A DNA stretch of 64,000 bases from Lycorma delicatula (Eukaryota; Arthropoda; Insecta; Hemiptera; Fulgoridae). This document shows, piece by piece, positions 58,787-64,000 of this stretch. How positions within the stretch are numbered: position 1 is the first letter of the stretch; the number at the start of each line of letters is the position of its first letter. The translations under genes and the position numbers were made by a program. The DNA lies in the NCBI RefSeq assembly GCF_047948215.1, contig NC_134457.1:85949398-86013397 (forward strand), read 5' to 3'. Below the pieces are notes generated by a model. The model did no database searches and was not told where the DNA came from. It saw nothing but the letters and a program-made list of their open reading frames with translations.

Positions 58787-60614
58787 AAATATGTATTTAA
58801 AAAAAATTCCAACGTTTAGAACACACAATAACAAGACAGAAAATAAGAAACTTGAATACGATGGAAAAACTCAGTTTCTGTAGATGTTGATGCTTTATGA
58901 CGCCCATCTAAAAAAAAAATTAAATTGAAAAATTTCAGAAGGATGTGCTTACAAGTATGAACGGTAAAAAAAGACTCAGCAAAAAATTAAGTAATGGTTT
59001 TTGAATCGTATTTTTATTTCGACGCTTAATAAAACCACCAAATCAAAATAAACGTTTTAATAGTCCTATAGTAAACTATATACTATACTATATTTATAAT
59101 ATTTTATAAATAATTTACTAGTCCTTAATTTGGTGTAAACTTCAAAATGTAGAAATTTATTGAAGTATTTTATTAAGAATAGATTATTAGTTTTCATTTT
59201 GATCGTTTTTTAACAATTTTTTAATAATTTTTTTCCGGAATAGCTTTCAATTTTCCAAAAATACGTAATATGATAAAATTTAAGGCAAAAGTACTTGAAT
59301 CTATTTTAATTTTAACAAATTTTTATTTATTTTCGGTAAATTTAAGAAATTAGTATTACTCTACGGAAACTTTTTCACTACGTGTATTCAAAAAGAAAGC
59401 AGTTATCGAAAACAAATTAAAAAAATTAAATAAATAAAATAGTATGTTACAACAGATTTTTATTTAATTTAATTAATCTCATATTTAAAGAAGAATAGAG
59501 GGAATATTTCTGGAGAAAAGATAATATGATGGGAAATGTTATACTTGTTTATAAGTAAAGATAATATTTCATTTCAAAACTTTAAAATACACTCGAATAA
59601 ATTCATAATAATTTATTTTACAAGATCAGTTAGAAAGTTAAAACGATTATAAATGAATAAATTGAAGTTAAAAGTGTTTTTCAAATTATTAACGAGTATT
59701 ATTTCCGTTCTGGTCTTAAAATTAAACTCTCAAGAGCAGTGAATCATAATATTTTGTTGTTTTATAGTCTCTGTGAAATCATTTAAGTTTCAAAGTAATT
59801 ACTTTCCTCAAATTTAATTGGTTGTAGTTTATAAATTTTATCAGTGCAAGTTTTTAATATTAAGTATAAAGAAGTAGCAAATGATAAACAATATTAGGGA
59901 GAAATTATTTAAGTTAGAGTAAAGGTGAATTTAATGCATTCTGAGAATTGTTATAACGTTAGTAAACTCGAAGATTTAATTAATATGTCTCAACATTTCA
60001 TAAAAATAACTCAATTTTATCTTACTTAAATAGAGTTTTATTAATAACTTCAGAATTAGATAAATTTTACTTTTTTTATTTCAACATAATAATTCAAGTA
60101 TTTATAAGTAATCTACAGTTATCATCAGAGAGAATAATTTTTACATATAAACTTACACGTGTAAAAGTGTTTTGTATGTTCTAGCGCAGCATAAAATCTG
60201 ACTTCCTTTTTATCATAACTAACCTTATGCAGTAAATTAACTTAAAATCGTTCTTATTGAGTAAATTAACTCAAAATAATTCAATAATTGATATCGAATA
60301 GATAAAGTTTATGCCCCACCATTTTCCCCTATTACAAACTCTAAATATTTATAACGTAAAATAAAAAAATTATAACATAACTGTTGCATTTGCAATTTGT
60401 ATTTTCGCAAGCAATGTATTATTGTGAATCTACATTACATCAATCAAGAGAGAAGAATTCAGTTGCTGAGACCGATGTAATGACTTTCTATTGTCACCGA
60501 TTTTTATGAATTAAATTATTATAGTAATTATAAAAACATATATATTTACATTTTTTCTTTTAGTCGCATCAACAGTTAAAGTTATTAGTGACTTATCATT
60601 GAAATGTAACTGTA
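58787..60614. other. AT-rich intergenic DNA, no gene seen
   Basis: No recognisable gene or element. Confidence 0.5.
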
Positions 60615-60827
60615 CCGTAAATTTGTAGTCTTGCACAAACTCAGGTCTACTACTCCTAAGACGTGTGGTTAATTGAAACCCAAGCACCAAAGAACACCGG
60701 TATCCACGATCTAGTATTCAAATCCGAATAAAAGTAACTACCTTTATTAGGATTTGAACCTGAGAACTTCGACTTCGAAATCAGCTGATTTACGACGACG
60801 AGTTTACCACTAGATCAAACCGGTGGG
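60615..60827 (-). mobile_element. SINE family B, copy 3 (minus)
   Basis: This is the best-preserved head of the family. On the minus strand: CCCACCGGTTTGATCTAGTG then GTAAACTCGTCGTCG (A box), GATTTCGAAGTCGAAG, and a B box in CAGGTTCAAATCC. The body is GGATTTGAATACTAGATCGT, GGATACCGGTGTTCTTTGGT, GGGTTTCAATTAACCACACG. The tail portion seen in copy 4 is missing or diverged here. Confidence 0.8.
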
Positions 60828-61054
60828 TTACATTCTTTTATAAAAAAGGAAATTAAAACAAAAAATAAAATAAAATATGTAAAAAATTTTTCATATAAAA
60901 TGTTTATTTGGCTGGCAATATTCCAGCTTTCAATATAAATACATTCTTCTGTAATAATAACTGTGGTTAAACATTTACAAAAGATTAATTTATCTATGTA
61001 AATAAAAAGTACTATCTACATAGGGTGTTCATTTGAAGGAGAATATTTCAAGAA
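60828..61054. other. AT-rich spacer
   Basis: No recognisable gene or element. Confidence 0.5.
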
Positions 61055-61126
61055 TATTTCCGCTGAAATTTGAAAACCACTAATTTTGTGATCACAATAC
61101 TTCGTTTACTTCGTACAAGGAAGTAA
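61055..61126 (-). repeat. Dispersed family A repeat, copy 6 (minus), end fragment
   Basis: Only the terminal part is present: TTTCCGCTGAAATTTGAAAA, TTTTGTGATCACAATACTTC, GTTTACTTCGTACAAGGAAG. Confidence 0.8.
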
Positions 61127-61783
61127 TAAAAAAAATAATAATACAAAAAGCATGAATAAATTAGTTAATTTTCAGAATAATATTTAGAGAATTAGTACAT
61201 TACAGAATAACATTTGTGATTATTTAAGTAACTATTGTTAAATTGAATAAACCTGAAGAAGGGTAATTAATATTCCAGGGTGATACGTTTATTTTTTAGC
61301 CCTGTGATAACTAGAGCTGCTACAACAATTTTTATGAAATATGTATTTAAGGATTTTGTCCCTAATACGTAAATGATGATAATATGAAGAAAATAAAATT
61401 ACAAATGACAGAGACCATTTTATTTTTAAAGTATTTGAAAAGCGTTCTCACAAAGTATGTATTGAATGATTCTGCAGCAATATTACCATGATAAAAAGGG
61501 TTATAAATTTTTAAAGACATGTCATTCATAAGCAACTAGCCGAAATATCCGTTCTCCGAAGGATATACATTGAATTTTTTAAGCATCTCTTTTTTATTTC
61601 TTTGGCCTTTCGAGTTCGAAAGAAACATTTTATATCAGCGATCAATACTCAATTTGTATAGTCAACCTTATTTGAAATGGATCTGTGAACGGAATGTATG
61701 AATGGTTGGTTTTAAAGTTTTTCCTTTTAATACTTTGTTTAATTTCCGATATTATTTGTTGCAATATGATCTCTTTCCTTTTT
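61127..61783. other. AT-rich intergenic DNA, no gene seen
   Basis: No recognisable gene or element. Confidence 0.5.
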
Positions 61784-61905
61784 TGTTTAGCCTCCGGAAC
61801 TACCGTAAGGTATTAACTTCAGAGGAAGAATGAGAATGATATGTATAAACGAAAATAAAGTGTAGTCTTGTACAGTCTCAGGTCGACCATTCCTGAAACG
61901 TGTGT
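61784..61905 (-). mobile_element. SINE family B, copy 4 (minus), tail half
   Basis: On the minus strand: CACGTTTCAGGAATGGTCGA, CCTGAGACTGTACAAGACTA, then a tail TTCTTCCTCTGAAGTTAATA, CCTTACGGTAGTTCCGGAGG, CTAAACAAAAAAGG. The head is absent, so this is a 5'-truncated copy. Its tail is clearly related to the tail of the 17.3-kb SINE (CCTCTGAAGCAATACCTAAC, GGTGCCCGGAGGTTAAAA), although the bodies differ. Confidence 0.8.
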
Positions 61906-62784
61906 TGCAAATGAATTACCATTCATTCCAGTTTTACTCTTTTACAATTAAGAAGTCCGATTTTATATATTTTCTTAATTTATATCGGTGAAAGAATTTT
62001 ATTTTTGTTTCAACGAGCTAAAAATATTTTGAAAATGAATGAGTTCACCCTTGTTTCTAATTACGCAATAAATACGTATAAATAGTAATATTTTGGGTTT
62101 ATGATAATCTCACGAAAACGGTGTAATTCCAGATTCATTTGTCCTTTCCCTGTTTCATCCTAGGGCTTCCTTCTATTACGAATTTGTAATAAATAAATTT
62201 TTATTCTGATCATCTCATAATACATTTTATAGATAACGTCAGAAACGAGACGAATGTATTACGCTACGGATGATAAAAAGGAAATGATCCAGCATTTGTC
62301 TGGATTGATCAAGAGAAATTAGGTTAACATTTTTATCAAGTAGTTTAAAAAAGTCTTCAATTATTATAAAATAAATAAATATGTATTTATGTACACACGT
62401 TGAACAAGATGAAAAAAATTATTTATTTTTTTAAATTAGTCTTATTATTTTAAAATATATCAAGAAAGTAATTGTTTGCATAAAATAATATATATTAATT
62501 AAATTTTAAATAAATTGGTAGAAAGATTTTTCAAATATCGCTCACACACATGTATTACGCGCAGCCAACATGGTGCGCGTGGTACATAGGCGTATACGAT
62601 TTATTTGTTTATTGTGTGGTACATAGGTATGCTGTATCCAAGTTATTAAAATGCTCAAAATTCAAAAAAATAAAGGTATATTAAACATATATAAACTTTA
62701 TGTATAAACATAAGGTATATGGGTATATATACGTAATATTTATATAAGTACAAGTACAAATTTCAATATAGCTGCAAATTAACA
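61906..62784. other. AT-rich intergenic DNA, no gene seen
   Basis: No recognisable gene. GTGGTACATAGG is duplicated near 62579 and 62616. Confidence 0.5.
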
Positions 62785-62920
62785 TCCATTTGACTCCAGT
62801 TGGAGTAACAGGATATACATCTTGTGGATCTCCTTTGTATGCTCGCTGTCTGCAGTACTTAATTAAACGTTCAACAATTGGAAGTGGCTCACCACACTGA
62901 CTACCAGTCATAGGTGACGT
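62785..62920 (-). CDS. Candidate coding exon of an unidentified host gene
   Basis: On the minus strand, from an AG at 62921-62922 (TTGAAAAATAG, a possible but pyrimidine-poor acceptor), an open frame reads TSPMTGSQCGEPLPIVERLI, KYCRQRAYKGDPQDVYPVTP, TGVKW. The codon choice is balanced and GC is raised compared with its flanks, and the residue composition is protein-like, unlike nearby AT-rich frames. After TGVKWM the reading becomes I/Y/C-rich, as expected of non-coding AT-rich DNA, so the exon probably ends near 62785 or earlier. Possible donors (GTATAT at ~62823 or GTCAAA at ~62794) are not strong. I do not recognise the protein. It could instead be a transposon fragment. Confidence 0.35.
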
Positions 62921-62935
62921 GCCTATTTTTCAATA

Positions 62936-63259
62936 AGGTAATTACATCTAGCATGTCCAGTTCTTACGAGGATTAAGTCATGACTAAATTTTCTATATTA
63001 ATAATAATAAATAATAATAATTTGACAAAGGAAGGAAAATGAGGTTCTTTCATGTAAGCAGAAGTAATATATTGCATTATAAGAAAACGATTCTTTTGTC
63101 TTTTACAGAAGTGACTATTGTTATTATTATTTTAAACAAAAATTACATATTCTTAAATATAAATACGTGGATAAATTATCATTTTTAATTTTCTAAATAT
63201 CGGTCTTCATGATCTGACAGTCTATTCTTGTATCTAGAAAACTCGTTTTTTTTTAAAGT
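62936..63259. other. AT-rich intergenic DNA, no gene seen
   Basis: No recognisable feature apart from short TAA/ATT runs. Confidence 0.5.
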
Positions 63260-63530
63260 AGCCTTCAAGAAATGATATTATACTTTAGATGGGAATAAAT
63301 ATAAGCATAATAATGATGAAAAGGTTATCCTTTTATTAAGATACTTCAAAACAAATCGGTACTTTTGTTATTGTTGCATACGAAATCAGTATGATCATTA
63401 CAAGAAAATTTGCCATCTAATAAAATATCCAGAGATTTCGCTTTATGGACACTAGAAAAACTATCATTATCAATTTTCTTAACATCTGGAACCGTTGGTA
63501 TTATACAATTTATATAAAAATAGAGCATCC
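63260..63530 (-). pseudogene. LINE reverse transcriptase fragment (minus)
   Basis: The minus strand reads VKKIDNDSFSSVHKAKSLDI, LLDGKFSCNDHTDFVCNNNK, STDLF, then a stop. After a shift it continues with YYAYIYSHLKYNIIS. This corresponds to the region after the catalytic FADD of jockey/CR1-type reverse transcriptases: I-N--I--V---KFLGI-LD--L-W--HIDYVCN---K, then YYAYIHSHL-YGI. LG is changed to LD and the frame is broken, so it is a dead fragment. The catalytic part is not present. Confidence 0.55.
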
Positions 63531-63559
63531 AATTACCGGCTATTGTGAGTATATAAAGT

Positions 63560-63604
63560 TAAAAGAAAAACGTCTTGACAGTAAGACAAGACGTTTTTCT
63601 TTTA
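63560..63604. repeat. Perfect inverted repeat, 18-bp arms, 9-nt loop
   Basis: TAAAAGAAAAACGTCTTG (63560-63577) pairs exactly with CAAGACGTTTTTCTTTTA (63587-63604). In a bacterium this would look like a terminator, but the context is eukaryotic. Confidence 0.9.
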
Positions 63605-63840
63605 TCGTTGACTTATTTTAATTATTGACAATCAACTGTTATGAACATAATAACTTTAAATTTTATTTTCATTTTCACTCCCATTTATAAAAATTTATAT
63701 GAACTACCATAAAATTCATAATTAATCAGTAATCCCTAATGATGGAGGAATAATCCGAAAGTTCTTGGATAGTCAATATGTAATCCATCTTATGCCACAT
63801 AGGACCAAAATTAAAGAAAAAATTACCAAACGTAATAGTG

Positions 63841-63861
63841 TCATCAAAGTATCTTTGATGA
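63841..63861. repeat. Perfect inverted repeat, 9-bp arms, 3-nt loop
   Basis: TCATCAAAG pairs with CTTTGATGA around TAT. Confidence 0.8.
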
Positions 63862-64000
63862 TAAAACGTTTCTAGAGAAAAGATTAAAACAGAAATTTTT
63901 TTCCCAAGTAAGAAATCCTTTTCCTCGTTAAATAATAAGTTTATGAGTTCTTTAGATTTCTTTAAATTTATTCATGGTTTTGTTACCTAGTCTACTGCCA

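Larger units (their letters stand above)
63531..64000. other. AT-rich DNA with two perfect inverted repeats
   Basis: Two short-loop inverted repeats lie here (63560-63604 and 63841-63861). No gene is seen. Confidence 0.6.

Noticed and set aside
63560..63604. Rho-independent terminator
   Set aside because: The perfect hairpin would suit a bacterial terminator, but the window is eukaryotic and has no bacterial operon.
1..64000. CRISPR array, prophage or other prokaryotic defence system
   Set aside because: No regularly spaced direct repeats, no prokaryotic genes and no ribosome binding site pattern; the content is that of a eukaryotic nuclear genome.

Overview
This window looks like non-coding, transposon-filled DNA from an insect nuclear genome. 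The sequence is very AT-rich, with long poly-A/T tracts and TA, CA/TG and ATT microsatellites. It holds a mariner transposon, several clades of non-LTR retrotransposon (jockey-like, R1-like, RTE-like) and several tRNA-derived SINE families. That combination is typical of arthropods; Hemiptera is my guess, but the order is not proven by anything here. I recognise no complete host gene. Most open frames are chance readings in AT-rich DNA or pieces of dead transposons.

Layout. 1-5.2 kb: a decayed LINE 3' end carrying a perfect 24-bp hairpin, one copy of a dispersed ~650-bp repeat (called family A here), and an RTE-like LINE remnant. 5.2-11.3 kb: AT-rich DNA with nothing recognisable. 11.4 kb: a decayed mariner. 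13.0-16.3 kb: a nearly full-length but dead jockey-like LINE (ORF1 zinc-knuckle end, endonuclease, reverse transcriptase). 17.3 kb: a SINE with an almost perfect target-site duplication. 18.7, 21.5 and 22.7 kb: LINE fragments (RTE/CR1-like, jockey-like on the minus strand, R1-like). 24.7-26.3 kb: a GC-rich hairpin cluster, then a rearranged family A copy. 27.2-28.3 kb: a second dead mariner, on the minus strand. 30-38 kb: SINE-like pieces, a GC-rich element of unknown type, and another LINE reverse transcriptase remnant. 44 kb: a GC-rich unclassified element. 46.6-47.5 kb: a probable solo LTR.

48,633-49,942 is the best-preserved element: a 1,310-bp mariner with 30-bp terminal inverted repeats, TA target duplication and a 345-codon transposase that keeps the D,D(34)D catalytic triad. 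A one-base shift at the extreme C-terminus replaces the usual family ending. 50.9-54.9 kb: a LINE tail, two family A copies in opposite orientation, a LINE 3' end and a SINE. 58.5-61.9 kb: three of the window's four copies of one SINE family, all on the minus strand. 62.8-62.9 kb: a short stretch on the minus strand that looks like a conserved coding exon, the only candidate host coding sequence. 63.3-63.5 kb: a LINE fragment.

There are no operons or cooperating gene sets. The elements relate as parasites and partners: LINEs supply reverse transcription, and the SINEs depend on it. Two otherwise different SINE families share a 3' tail, which suggests they use the same LINE. The most unusual recurring feature is a set of perfect inverted repeats with very short loops. 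Some of them interrupt former coding sequence and look like fold-back templated insertions.
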